The notes below the pieces were generated by a model, which did not search any database, was not told the DNA's origin, and saw nothing but the letters and a program-made list of their open reading frames with translations. DNA of 19,843 nucleotides. It comes from CAZDOD01 sp964506935. GTDB taxonomy: Bacteria > Desulfobacterota > Zymogenia > Zymogenales > Zymogenaceae. The translations under genes were made by a program, and so were the position numbers. Of the stretch, positions 8,396-16,879 are shown in pieces. How positions within the stretch are numbered: position 1 is the first letter of the stretch; the number at the start of each line of letters is the position of its first letter. The stretch covers positions 1 to 19,843 of the forward strand of contig CAZDOD010000037.1 in assembly GCA_964506935.1 (NCBI GenBank). Direction: 5' to 3'.

Positions 8396-8803
8396 ATGGC
8401 TACTTATATTGAGATTGGAGAGTCTCTGATCAGGGTCAGGATGAGCGACGCCGACGCCCACTACGGCGGCGGCCTGGTGGACGGCGCGAAGATACTGTCG
8501 CTCTTCGGCGATGTGGCGACCGAGCTCTTGATCAGGCTCGACGGGGACGAGGGGCTGTTTCTCCGCTACGACGATGTCGAATTTACCGCCCCGGTCTTCT
8601 GTGGCGATTACATCGAGGCAAGGGGAAGGATCACAAAAGTGGGGAACACCTCGAGACATATGGAATTTGAGGCAAAGAAGATCGTCTCGGCGAGGAGAGA
8701 CGAGGGAGATACCGCGGCCGATTTTTTAGACGAGCCGGTCGTTGTGGCGAGGGCAAGAGGCGTTTGCGTCACGCCGAAAGATTTGAAGAGAAAGAAAACG
8801 TAA
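8396..8803 (+). CDS. kal: 3-aminobutyryl-CoA ammonia-lyase
   Basis: Kal removes ammonia from L-3-aminobutyryl-CoA to give crotonyl-CoA in lysine fermentation. The 135-residue product is a single hotdog-fold domain of the expected size. It has the characteristic VRMSDADAHYGGGLVDGAK segment (14-32), followed by FGDVATELLIRLDGDEGLF and a central strand-rich part (DDVEFTAPVFCGDYIEARG). The start agrees with the family but has no recognisable Shine-Dalgarno sequence. The gene is followed after 18 bp by the class III aminotransferase gene. Its usual upstream partner Kce, which makes 3-aminobutyryl-CoA, is not in the window. Confidence 0.88.
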   Translation: MATYIEIGESLIRVRMSDADAHYGGGLVDGAKILSLFGDVATELLIRLDGDEGLFLRYDDVEFTAPVFCGDYIEARGRITKVGNTSRHMEFEAKKIVSARRDEGDTAADFLDEPVVVARARGVCVTPKDLKRKKT

Positions 8804-8821
8804 TTTTCCGGAGGTCCCGAA

Positions 8822-10216
8822 ATGGCTTATATGAACTTTGACCTGACACCAAAAAAAACAAATTCAATAAAGACAAAATATAGGACGATCACAACCCCGA
8901 TCCCGGTTCCGGAATCGATCCCGATCTTAAAGAGCCTCAGGAAACATGAGCCGATCTCGATGAGCGGGCAGCCCCTCATCGTATGGGACAGGGCAAGCGA
9001 ATTTTCGGTCTTTGACGCCTACGGCAACAAATGGATAGATTTCTCATCGGGCGTCTTGGTTGCAAACTCGGGCCACCTCCCTAAAGAGATGAAGCGCGCC
9101 CTCACGGACCAGATAAATTCCGGCATGATACATTCCTACTGCTTCCCAAACGAGCCGAGGGCTCATCTTGTGGAAAAGCTGAAAAAAATAGCGCCGAAGG
9201 GTATGGACAAGGTATTTCTACTTACGACCGGGGCCGAGGCGACCGAAAACGCTATAAAGCTCGCAAAGACATACGGGATGGTCAAAGGGGGAAATAAAAA
9301 AAATGTCATCGTAACTTTCAGCGGCTCATTTCACGGGAGGACGATGGGGTCTCAGCTTGCGGGCGGGATCCCTACGCTGAAGGATTGGATGGGGGACATT
9401 AACTCCGGAATCGGCGGAACATTTGTCCAGGTCCCGTTCCCCGACGGATACAGGTTTGAAAACACAGATTTTTCAGTCTTCGAGAAGACCCTAAAAGAGA
9501 AGGGAATAAGGTCCGAAGACGTCTGCGGTGTTATGATCGAGGCGTATCAGGGGGGGATCGCGGGGTTTTACCCCGACGCCTATATAAAAGATTTGAGGAA
9601 ATGGTGCGATAAATATAATGCACTCTTCATCGACGACGAGGTCCAAGCGGGCTTCGGAAGGTCGGGTAAATTTTTCTCCATCGAGCACTACGGAGTAACT
9701 CCCGACATCATCTGCCTCGGGAAGGGAATGAGCGGCGGCCTCCCGATCTCTGCCGTCATCGGCAACTCGAAGTTCATGGACATATACGGCCCGGGCGAGA
9801 TGACCTCTACACACAGCGGAAATCCACTGACATGCAGGGCGGCGCTGACCAGCATCGAGATCATCGAAAAAAAGAAACTAGTCGAAAATTCAATGAAGAT
9901 GGGAAAGATATTTCACCACGAGCTTTCTAAGATACAAAAAGATAATCCCGACGTCATAGGTAGGGTGCAGGGAAGGGGACTCCTGGCGGCGATGCTGATG
10001 GTCAAAAAGGGGACAAAAGAACCCGACCACCCTCTGGCGTTTTCGATCGTCGAGAAATGTATACAGAAGGGTGTTATGCTCTATGCACCTCTCGGGCCGG
10101 GAGGCGGGACGGTCAAGATGAACCCGCCCCTCGTTATCACCGAGGAGCCGCTGATGGAGGGGATCCATGTCGTCTCCGAAGCGGTCACAGAGGCGAGGAT
10201 CGAGCTCAAAAGATAG
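8822..10216 (+). CDS. Class III aminotransferase (4-aminobutyrate/ornithine aminotransferase-like)
   Basis: This 464-residue PLP enzyme belongs to the class III (omega-aminotransferase) family. Diagnostic features are TTGAEATENAIK (135-146), FSGSFHGRTMG (166-176), the FIDDEVQAGFGRSG block (269-282) with the PLP-ring aspartate, and the Schiff-base lysine K301 in LGKGMSGG. Such enzymes transfer a terminal amino group from GABA, ornithine, lysine, beta-amino acids or similar donors. It has the best ribosome binding site in the cluster (GGAGGT, 6 nt before ATG) and follows kal by 18 bp, so the two are probably one transcript. Its place between kal and kamA suggests an omega- or beta-amino acid of the lysine pathway as substrate, but the sequence does not settle this. 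Confidence 0.87.
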   Translation: MAYMNFDLTPKKTNSIKTKYRTITTPIPVPESIPILKSLRKHEPISMSGQPLIVWDRASEFSVFDAYGNKWIDFSSGVLVANSGHLPKEMKRALTDQINSGMIHSYCFPNEPRAHLVEKLKKIAPKGMDKVFLLTTGAEATENAIKLAKTYGMVKGGNKKNVIVTFSGSFHGRTMGSQLAGGIPTLKDWMGDINSGIGGTFVQVPFPDGYRFENTDFSVFEKTLKEKGIRSEDVCGVMIEAYQGGIAGFYPDAYIKDLRKWCDKYNALFIDDEVQAGFGRSGKFFSIEHYGVTPDIICLGKGMSGGLPISAVIGNSKFMDIYGPGEMTSTHSGNPLTCRAALTSIEIIEKKKLVENSMKMGKIFHHELSKIQKDNPDVIGRVQGRGLLAAMLMVKKGTKEPDHPLAFSIVEKCIQKGVMLYAPLGPGGGTVKMNPPLVITEEPLMEGIHVVSEAVTEARIELKR

Positions 10217-10294
10217 GAGGAAAATTCGGGATTAATTCTTTCTTCAAAGGACAAACTAAATAGAAAATAGCTAAATTGGAAATACGGTTAAACC

Positions 10295-11557
10295 ATGAGA
10301 AACTATAAAGAAATAGAGCTTTTTAAAAACGTCACCGAAGACGAGTGGAGCGACTGGCGCTGGCACGTGAGAAACCGCATCACCAACCTAGAAAATCTAA
10401 AGAAGGTGATCAACATATCAAAAGAGGAAGAGGAGGGGATAAAGAAGACCCTTAAAATCTTCAGGATGGCGATATCGCCATACTACGCCTCGCTCATGGA
10501 TCCTTCCGACCCCTCGTGCCCGATCAGGAAACAGGCCGTCCCAAGCTTTCACGAGTCCCACAAGGCACCGGAGGACATGGTCGATCCCCTCTCCGAGGAC
10601 GAGGATTCACCCGTGGCCGGCCTCACCCACCGCTACCCCGACCGCGTCCTCTTTCAGGTCACCGACCAGTGCACGATGTACTGCCGCCACTGCACGAGGA
10701 GGCGGATGGTTGGGGTAAACGACATGATGAGGTCAAAGACCGAGCTTCTCGCCGATATAGACTACATCCGGTCGACTCCCGAGGTCAGGGACGTCCTACT
10801 ATCAGGAGGCGACCCACTTACCCTGTCGGACGATCAGCTCGAGTGGATCATCGCCGAGCTCAGAAAAATCCCCCACGTCGAGATAATCAGGATCGGGTCG
10901 AGGACGCCCGTGGTGCTCCCCCAGAGGATCACGCCCGATCTCGTGGATATGCTTGCAAAATATCACCCGATATGGTTCAACACACACTTCAACCACCCGA
11001 AAGAGATAACGCCCGAGTCCGAGAGGGCCTGCGATCTTCTGAGCCGCGGCGGTATACCCCTCGGGAACCAGTCGGTCTTGCTTCGGGGCGTAAACGACTG
11101 TATCCACGTCATGAAGAAACTCATCCACGAGCTGGTGAGGATCAGGGTCAGGCCCTATTACCTATATCAGTGCGATCTCTCGGTTGGGATCGAACATTTC
11201 AGGACATCCGTCGGCAAGGGGATCGAGATGATGGAGCGGCTCTTGGGCCACACGTCAGGCCTTGCCGTCCCAATGTTCGTCGTAGATGCCCCCGGCGGCG
11301 GCGGAAAGATCCCAGTGATGCCCCAGTATATGATAAGCAGGAGCGACCACAAGATCATCTTCAGAAACTATGAAGGATTCATCAGCGCATACACCGAGCC
11401 GGTTGTAAAGCATGAGGAGTGCGAGATCTGCGAGGCCATGAAAAAGAAGGGCGCAAAGAGCATCGGGATAGAGGCGCTGTTTACAGGCGAGGTGCAGACG
11501 CTCAAGCCGACCGGCTCCGTGAGAGAGAGGCGCAAAAAGACCAAGTTCCACGCATAA
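10295..11557 (+). CDS. kamA: L-lysine 2,3-aminomutase (radical SAM)
   Basis: KamA converts L-lysine to L-beta-lysine using SAM, PLP and a [4Fe-4S] cluster, the entry step of lysine fermentation. The 420-residue product has the radical-SAM cysteines C126-x3-C130-x2-C133 (CTMYCRHC) followed by TRRR. It has the GGDPL motif (171-175) and the PLP-binding lysine K338 in DAPGGGGK. Asp294 (YQCDLS) and Asp331 (VVDAPGG) align with the two aspartates that hold the lysine side-chain amine in the clostridial enzyme, which favours true lysine 2,3-aminomutase over EpmB or glutamate 2,3-aminomutase. The length fits KamA, not short EpmB. Oxygen-sensitive chemistry is expected. The ATG has only a weak upstream purine stretch. 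It is the last pathway-specific gene of the cluster. Confidence 0.95.
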   Translation: MRNYKEIELFKNVTEDEWSDWRWHVRNRITNLENLKKVINISKEEEEGIKKTLKIFRMAISPYYASLMDPSDPSCPIRKQAVPSFHESHKAPEDMVDPLSEDEDSPVAGLTHRYPDRVLFQVTDQCTMYCRHCTRRRMVGVNDMMRSKTELLADIDYIRSTPEVRDVLLSGGDPLTLSDDQLEWIIAELRKIPHVEIIRIGSRTPVVLPQRITPDLVDMLAKYHPIWFNTHFNHPKEITPESERACDLLSRGGIPLGNQSVLLRGVNDCIHVMKKLIHELVRIRVRPYYLYQCDLSVGIEHFRTSVGKGIEMMERLLGHTSGLAVPMFVVDAPGGGGKIPVMPQYMISRSDHKIIFRNYEGFISAYTEPVVKHEECEICEAMKKKGAKSIGIEALFTGEVQTLKPTGSVRERRKKTKFHA

Positions 11558-11564
11558 CAGCCGG

Positions 11565-11585
11565 GCCCCTCGTCGGGGGCGATTT
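11565..11585 (+). terminator. Weak possible terminator after kamA
   Basis: A 5-bp GC stem (GCCCC/GGGGC with a 6-nt loop) is followed by GATTTT a few bases after the kamA stop. The T tract is short, so it may only attenuate. Confidence 0.25.
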
Positions 11586-11685
11586 TGAAACTGAATCTCT
11601 ATTTGGTATTTGTTTATTGCTTTACTGAAATCCCTCGATTCCAAAGAAAATCTCAACCGCTTTGATCAAAATGATATATTAGTTT

Positions 11686-13086
11686 ATGAAAAGCGATAAG
11701 ATCGAAAATCTCAACGCTCTATTCTATCCGAAAAACGTCGCCGTCGTCGGTGCATCCGAAAATCCCTTAAAGCTCGGCTTTCAGGCACTCATGGCCGTAA
11801 AGACCGGAAGTTTTACGGGAAAAATATTTCCGGTCTCGCCGTCACTTAAGGGGAAGGAGGTCATGGGCATTAAAGGATACGGTGACATCACAGAAATCCC
11901 CGAGGACGCCGAGCTCATGGTCTTCGCCATACCCCATGACAAGATCGAGAAAGCCTTAAAATCCGCCGCCGAAAAGGGCGCTAGGGGAGTGGTGATCTTC
12001 GCCGGGGGATTTAGGGAAGTCGGGGGAGAGGGAAAAGAACTACAGGAGAGGATTCGAGATTCGGCGAACTCAAACGGGATAAAGATCATCGGGCCCAACT
12101 GCGTCGGGACGGTAAACACGCACCACGGGCTGAATGCGACCTTCGCACATCCACTGTCTTATCTCAAGCCCGGAAGGGTCTCCGTAGTGAGCCAGAGCGG
12201 CGGGACGGGATCGGCGATCGTGACAATGATGATGGACAACAACGTCGGCTTGTCGAAATTCGTAAGCATCGGAAACAGGGTCAACCTCGACTTCGCCGAG
12301 CTGATCGATTATCTTGCCGACGACGATGACACCGATGTCATATGTTTATTTGTCGAGGGGATGGACGACGCGAGAGAGTTTTTCGACACCGCAAAGAGGG
12401 TATCAAAGAAAAAACCGATCCTTGCATATCAGGCGGGATTCACGGAGACGACCCGAAGGCTCTCGCTCTCCCACACCGGATCGATGAGCGCATCGAAGGA
12501 TATCTACAGGGCCGCCTATGAGCAGGCCGGGGTGCTGTTTGTTGGAGACTATGAGGAGCTTGTCGACACCGCGAAGGCGCTGTCATCCCTCCCTCCGATC
12601 TCCGGCCCGGGCGTGGCGATCTTCACCCATACGGCGGGGCCGGCCCTGATCGTTGCCGAAGCGGTCGAGGAGTCGGGAGGGGAAATCCCCGATTATACCC
12701 CCGAAAATAAGAAAAAACTCCTCGATTTCGTACCGCAGTTCACCGTCCCGACGAACCCGCTCGACATGTTCGCCCACGCATGGGTCGACAACTCCATGTA
12801 CCTCAAGGCCGCGGATATCGCCCTGTCGCAACGCGACATCCATATCGCCTGCGCCTGCTACAGCGGAGGCTCCGAGATGGGGATCACCTTTCCCGCAAAA
12901 CAATACGCAGAGATAGCGAAAAAGCACAACAAACCCGCCATCATATGCCTCATGGCCCCGTACCTTCACAGGAAAGAGCTTTGCGAGGCCGACGACGCCG
13001 GGGCGCCGACCTTCAACACACCCCACAGGGCCGGGCGGACGATAGTCAATCTTATCAGGCTTTGGAAGCTACAAAACAGGAAATGA
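11686..13086 (+). CDS. NDP-forming acyl-CoA synthetase, alpha subunit
   Basis: The 466-residue product matches the alpha subunit of archaeal and bacterial ADP-forming acetyl/acyl-CoA synthetases, which turn acyl-CoA + ADP + Pi into acid + ATP + CoA. The N-terminal CoA-binding Rossmann domain has VAVVGASENPLKLG (18-31), and IKIIGPNCVG (132-141) follows. The succinyl-CoA-ligase-like part has VSQSGGTGSA (168-177). The expected phospho-histidine is H263 in LSHTGS. There is no ATP-grasp domain, so a separate beta subunit is needed and is not in the window. The location 128 bp after kamA suggests energy conservation from a CoA thioester of lysine breakdown, which is inference. A TATATT box lies 5 nt before the ATG and no Shine-Dalgarno sequence is seen. 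Confidence 0.88.
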   Translation: MKSDKIENLNALFYPKNVAVVGASENPLKLGFQALMAVKTGSFTGKIFPVSPSLKGKEVMGIKGYGDITEIPEDAELMVFAIPHDKIEKALKSAAEKGARGVVIFAGGFREVGGEGKELQERIRDSANSNGIKIIGPNCVGTVNTHHGLNATFAHPLSYLKPGRVSVVSQSGGTGSAIVTMMMDNNVGLSKFVSIGNRVNLDFAELIDYLADDDDTDVICLFVEGMDDAREFFDTAKRVSKKKPILAYQAGFTETTRRLSLSHTGSMSASKDIYRAAYEQAGVLFVGDYEELVDTAKALSSLPPISGPGVAIFTHTAGPALIVAEAVEESGGEIPDYTPENKKKLLDFVPQFTVPTNPLDMFAHAWVDNSMYLKAADIALSQRDIHIACACYSGGSEMGITFPAKQYAEIAKKHNKPAIICLMAPYLHRKELCEADDAGAPTFNTPHRAGRTIVNLIRLWKLQNRK

Positions 13087-13286
13087 GACAAAAATAGGGT
13101 TTTTCGACCCCGTCCAAAAGACATCCTCAACAGATTAATTCAATTCTACAATCCCTTGAAATGACTTTGTTTTTTAAACTTGGACAATAAAGGTGGGATT
13201 TTATTGCCTAAACAGGAATGGCCCTGTCGGTCTTCAATCCGCGATGATTTATAACACGCAGGCCCTTTAACAAAATCTCTTGATAT

Positions 13287-13964
13287 TTAAGCGGCCGGGG
13301 ATGCCTCGGCGTAATAGCTACAGAGGTGGCTTAAGGGACAGTTCGGGCAGAGCGGCTTTTTGGCCTTGCAGGTCTCCCTCCCATGGGATACCAAAAGCAT
13401 CGAGAACTTCGACCATCTATCCTCAGGTAATATCCCCCTCAGATCGAACTCGATCTTATCGGCTTTTTTCTTTTCGGTAAGACCCAGCCTTCGGGATGTC
13501 CGATACACATGGGTGTCCACGACTATCGCGGGCTTGTTGAAGGCGCAGGAAAGGACGAGGTTTGCGGTCTTCCTCCCTATTCCGGAAAGTCCCACCAACT
13601 CCTCCATATTATTAGGGACTTTCCCCTTGTGGTTTTCGATGAGCCCCTTGGAGCTCACCTTCAGCGCCCTCGCCTTGTTCCGGTAAAAGCCCGTGGAACG
13701 GACATCTTCCTCCAGCGCGGAGAGGTCGGCCTCGGCGTAATCTTTGGCGCGTTTGTATTTTTTGAAAAGGCTTTTTGTCACCTCGTTTACCTTCTCGTCG
13801 GTACACTGGGCCGACAGCATCGAGGCGACCATGATTTCGAGGGGATTTTTAAAATTGAGGGTACAAGAGGCTTTGGGATAGTTTTTTTTAAGAATCGCGT
13901 ATACTTCTCCTGCTTTTCCCTTCAGGCTTTCAATATCGGCTTCCGCATCTTTTGTTTTATTCAT
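13287..13964 (-). CDS. nth: Endonuclease III
   Basis: This 225-residue DNA glycosylase/AP lyase of the HhH-GPD superfamily excises oxidised pyrimidines in base-excision repair. The helix-hairpin-helix is in LVGLSGIGRKTANLVL, with catalytic K132 and D150 (VVDTHVYR). The C-terminal [4Fe-4S] cluster loop is intact: C199-x6-C206-x2-C209-x5-C215. Length is normal for the family. The ATG has only a weak ribosome binding site. It faces the acyl-CoA synthetase gene tail-to-tail across 200 bp in which I see no clear terminator or gene. Confidence 0.95.
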   Translation of the reverse strand: MNKTKDAEADIESLKGKAGEVYAILKKNYPKASCTLNFKNPLEIMVASMLSAQCTDEKVNEVTKSLFKKYKRAKDYAEADLSALEEDVRSTGFYRNKARALKVSSKGLIENHKGKVPNNMEELVGLSGIGRKTANLVLSCAFNKPAIVVDTHVYRTSRRLGLTEKKKADKIEFDLRGILPEDRWSKFSMLLVSHGRETCKAKKPLCPNCPLSHLCSYYAEASPAA

Positions 13965-14082
13965 ATATTGCTACAATATCATTTTTCGAAACCTATTACA
14001 AGTACTATCTCAAAAAGTTCGCTATCTTTTGATTTAAATATTTCAGGCTTTAATAAGCCCCCAATCCCTATTATACACAATC

Positions 14083-14631
14083 CTACTCCGACCAGTGTCT
14101 CTCAATGACTACATCTTCGATGAAAACAGACGAGGTATAACTTCCGAGCTTGACATTTGAGATGGTGCCCGCGAAGAGGACCTTGTCACCCACCTTCCAT
14201 GACAGGAACTCATCGGTGTGGGAACCCGGGAGGTAGAGCTCTATATCGCTCTTTTCCCCCTCGAGCTTAATTATCGTGCCGGGAACCTCGAGGCCGAAAA
14301 GGCCGACGGCCGAAGAGAAGAGCGATTTCTTGATATCCTCAACACTCCCCATCCCGACACACTTTCGCCCCGAAAGTCCCTTTCCGTAGGCGGTTATCTG
14401 TGCATTAGTTTTATCTTTGGTATCCGTGTCGATGTCATGTAAAAGCATGTGGTCGGGGTATTTACTGTCGCGGAGTTCGGCGACTATGTCATGTTCTTTT
14501 TCTTCTTCTACTCCCTTGATTATCTTGTTTATATAAAAGGCCGCGACCATGAGCCCGACAGCACACAAAAATATAATAAGGCACCCAAATAAATACCTTA
14601 TTCGGCTCTTCTTCTTCTCTCCATCTGACAT
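14083..14631 (-). CDS. Membrane-anchored OB-fold-like protein (tRNA_anti-like)
   Basis: The 182-residue protein has a basic N-terminus, one strong membrane helix at about residues 13-34 and a soluble C-terminal domain. The domain (about 75-178) reads as beta strands typical of the OB-fold tRNA_anti-like family: an IKKSLFSSAV helix, a strand with IIKLEGEKSDIELYLPG, then LSWKVGDKVLFAGTISNV. By analogy the domain would face the periplasm or outside. The function of such proteins is unknown. The ATG is well supported by AGAGGT 6 nt upstream. A possible promoter lies at 14766-14794. The next gene in the same direction, nth, follows 118 bp later. The family assignment is from pattern memory and is moderate. 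Confidence 0.65.
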   Translation of the reverse strand: MSDGEKKKSRIRYLFGCLIIFLCAVGLMVAAFYINKIIKGVEEEKEHDIVAELRDSKYPDHMLLHDIDTDTKDKTNAQITAYGKGLSGRKCVGMGSVEDIKKSLFSSAVGLFGLEVPGTIIKLEGEKSDIELYLPGSHTDEFLSWKVGDKVLFAGTISNVKLGSYTSSVFIEDVVIERHWSE

Positions 14632-14765
14632 TTTTTGACCTCTGATCTATGAGGTAAAAACGACCTTTCTTAAACGTGCCACCTTTCAATAATCGGCGTT
14701 ATCCTGATTCCTTCCCTTGTTACAGATAGGCATAAAAAAATATGCGCGGCCCGACCCTCGCGCTA

Positions 14766-14794
14766 TAGATATCACATTATAAAGTCGGAGTCAA
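14766..14794 (-). promoter_or_regulatory. Candidate promoter for the OB-fold-like gene
   Basis: On the reverse strand TTGACT (14789-14794) precedes TATCTA (14766-14771) with 17-nt spacing, between the dnaK terminator and the gene. A perfect TATAAT also lies inside the spacer but has no -35 at the right distance. Confidence 0.35.
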
Positions 14795-14830
14795 CAAAGC
14801 GGGGACGCTCGAGGTGACATACCCATCTTG

Positions 14831-14870
14831 AAAAAAAAGGGCCTTGGGGAAAGTAATATCCCCAAAGCCC
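14831..14870 (-). terminator. Intrinsic terminator of dnaK
   Basis: On the reverse strand GGGCTTTGGGG pairs with CCCCAAGGCCC (11 bp, one G-T wobble) around a 10-nt loop and is followed by eight T residues, about 50 nt after the dnaK stop. Confidence 0.92.
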
Positions 14871-14918
14871 TCATATCTATATTGACATGCACACAAAACC
14901 TGTGCATGGTTAAGAGCG

Positions 14919-16814
14919 TCAAACCGAGTCTGTGAACTCTGCGTCTATTACGTCATCATCACCCGACGTGTGGGCACTCTCTGTGCTTTCAGTGTGATCG
15001 CCCTGTTCAGTTTGAGAACTTTTTGAGTAGAGCTTTTCGGCCATAACGTGGGACGCCGCCTTGAGTGTCTCTATCGAGCGCTCGATCTTCTGTGTGTCAT
15101 TCGCCTTGATAGCGTCTTTCGCCTCGGATATCGCCTTTTCGACCTCAGAGATGTCGGCACTCGCAAGCTTTTCCCTGTTCTCAGACAGCGTTTTTTCCGT
15201 CTGATAGACGATCATGTCGGCCTCGTTTCTGATCTCGACCTCTCTCCTCTTCTTTTTGTCCTCGTCGGCGTGGGATCCGGCCTCTTTCACGAGTTTTTCG
15301 ACCTCGCTCTCGGTAAGCCCCGATGAGGATGTGATGGTAATCGCCTGGGATTTCTGTGTCGCCATGTCTTTCGCCGAGACGTTGACGATGCCGTTTGCGT
15401 CGATATCGAATGTTACTTCTATCTGAGGTAATCCCCTCGGCGCCGGATTTATCCCGGTCAGCTGGAATTTCCCGAGGGTGCGGTTATTCGATGCCATCTC
15501 GCGCTCGCCCTGAAGGACGTGTATGTCGACCGCCGGCTGGTTGTCTTCGGCGGTGGAAAATGTCTGGCTCTTCTTTGTGGGTATCGTGGTGTTTCTGTCG
15601 ATTAACCTCGTCATAACGCCGCCCAGAGTCTCGATTCCGAGAGACAGGGGTGTGACATCAAGTAGGAGCACATCTTTTATGTCGCCCGAAAGGACTCCCG
15701 CCTGGATCGCCGCGCCCATTCCAACCACCTCGTCGGGATTTACGCCTTTGTGTGGCTCTTTACCGAAGAGCTTCTTCACCTCTTCCTGTACCTTTGGAAT
15801 CCTCGTCGATCCGCCGACCAGGATCACTTCATCGATCTCCGATGCGGAAAAGCCGGAATCGGAAATCGCCTTCTTCGTCGGCTCGAGCGTCCTCTCGATG
15901 ATCGGTGCGGCAAGCGCCTCGAACTTCGCCCTCGTGAGCTTTATCATCATATGCTTCGGGCCTGAGGCGTCGGCCGTGATGAATGGGAGATTGATCTCGG
16001 TCTCCATGGCGGAAGACAGCTCGATCTTCGCCTTTTCCGCCGCCTCTTTTAGCCTCTGTATTGCCATCTTGTCTGTCGAGAGGTCGACTCCCTGATCCTT
16101 CTTGAACTCACCTACGAGATAATTGATCAGGGCCTGGTCGATGTTATCACCGCCGAGGTGGGTGTCGCCGTTTGTCGATTTAACTTCAACTACGTTATCC
16201 CCGACCTCGAGAATCGAGATATCGAATGTCCCGCCGCCGAAGTCGAATACGGCTATCTTTTCGTCCTTCTTTTTTTCGAGGCCGTATGCAAGCGCCGCCG
16301 CCGTGGGCTCGTTTACGATCCTCTTGACATTTAGCCCCGCGATCTTCCCGGCATCCTTTGTCGCCTGCCTCTGGCTGTCATTGAAATATGCTGGGGTCGT
16401 GATTACGGCGTCTGTTACCTTTTCGCCGAGGTAATCTTCGGCCGCTTTTTTGAGCTTTCTTAATATCATGGCCGAGATCTCGGGCGGGGAGTATTCTTTG
16501 CTGCCTATCTTTATCCTGGCGTCGCCGTTTTCGGCCTTTACGACCTTGTAGGGCACCATACCGATTTCTTCTTTTACCTCGTCATGGCGCCTTCCCATGA
16601 ACCTCTTGATGGAGTAGACGGTCTTTTCGGGGTTGGTTACGGCCTGGCGTTTCGCGGCCTGCCCGACGAGCTCCGATCCGTCATCGGCAAATGCAACTAC
16701 CGAAGGGGTCGTGCGGTTTCCTTCCTCATTGATGATGATCTTTGGCTCGCCGCCCTCAAGAACCGCCACAACGGAATTTGTGGTCCCAAGGTCTATTCCT
16801 ATAGTCTTAGACAT
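14919..16814 (-). CDS. dnaK: Chaperone DnaK (Hsp70)
   Basis: The 631-residue ATP-driven chaperone folds and protects cytosolic proteins with DnaJ and GrpE. The nucleotide-binding domain shows GIDLGTTNS (6-14), catalytic K70, VITTPAYFNDSQRQA (137-151), IVNEPTAAALAYG (166-178) and DFGGGTFDIS (191-200). The linker VLLLDVTPLSLG and the beta-sandwich substrate domain follow. The tail ends in DVIDAEF plus a few residues, as in bacterial DnaK. The start has GAGGT 8 nt upstream. The gene stands alone with its own promoter and terminator. grpE, dnaJ and hrcA are not adjacent, and no CIRCE element is visible upstream. Confidence 0.98.
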   Translation of the reverse strand: MSKTIGIDLGTTNSVVAVLEGGEPKIIINEEGNRTTPSVVAFADDGSELVGQAAKRQAVTNPEKTVYSIKRFMGRRHDEVKEEIGMVPYKVVKAENGDARIKIGSKEYSPPEISAMILRKLKKAAEDYLGEKVTDAVITTPAYFNDSQRQATKDAGKIAGLNVKRIVNEPTAAALAYGLEKKKDEKIAVFDFGGGTFDISILEVGDNVVEVKSTNGDTHLGGDNIDQALINYLVGEFKKDQGVDLSTDKMAIQRLKEAAEKAKIELSSAMETEINLPFITADASGPKHMMIKLTRAKFEALAAPIIERTLEPTKKAISDSGFSASEIDEVILVGGSTRIPKVQEEVKKLFGKEPHKGVNPDEVVGMGAAIQAGVLSGDIKDVLLLDVTPLSLGIETLGGVMTRLIDRNTTIPTKKSQTFSTAEDNQPAVDIHVLQGEREMASNNRTLGKFQLTGINPAPRGLPQIEVTFDIDANGIVNVSAKDMATQKSQAITITSSSGLTESEVEKLVKEAGSHADEDKKKRREVEIRNEADMIVYQTEKTLSENREKLASADISEVEKAISEAKDAIKANDTQKIERSIETLKAASHVMAEKLYSKSSQTEQGDHTESTESAHTSGDDDVIDAEFTDSV

Positions 16815-16851
16815 AATTGTTACCTCACTTTCTTTTTTTTATTGCATAATT

Positions 16852-16879
16852 AATATAATTATGGATTTTCAGATTTCAA
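16852..16879 (-). promoter_or_regulatory. Promoter of dnaK
   Basis: On the reverse strand TTGAAA (16874-16879) is followed after 16 nt by TATATT (16852-16857), 37 nt before the dnaK ATG. It looks like a housekeeping promoter. A preceding C makes the -35 CTTGAAA, as in heat-shock sigma promoters, but no matching CCCCATNT box sits at the right distance. Confidence 0.6.

Noticed and set aside
10516..11373. A 285-codon open frame overlapping kamA in another frame
   Set aside because: The overlapped frame is a clear KamA with all catalytic residues. The alternative is Arg/Pro/Gly-rich, has no recognisable motifs, and is explained by codon bias of the real gene.
13087..13286. Possible terminator or small gene between the acyl-CoA synthetase and nth genes
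   Set aside because: A GGGT/ACCC inverted repeat near 13098 is too short and has no T tail after it, and no open frame has a ribosome binding site.
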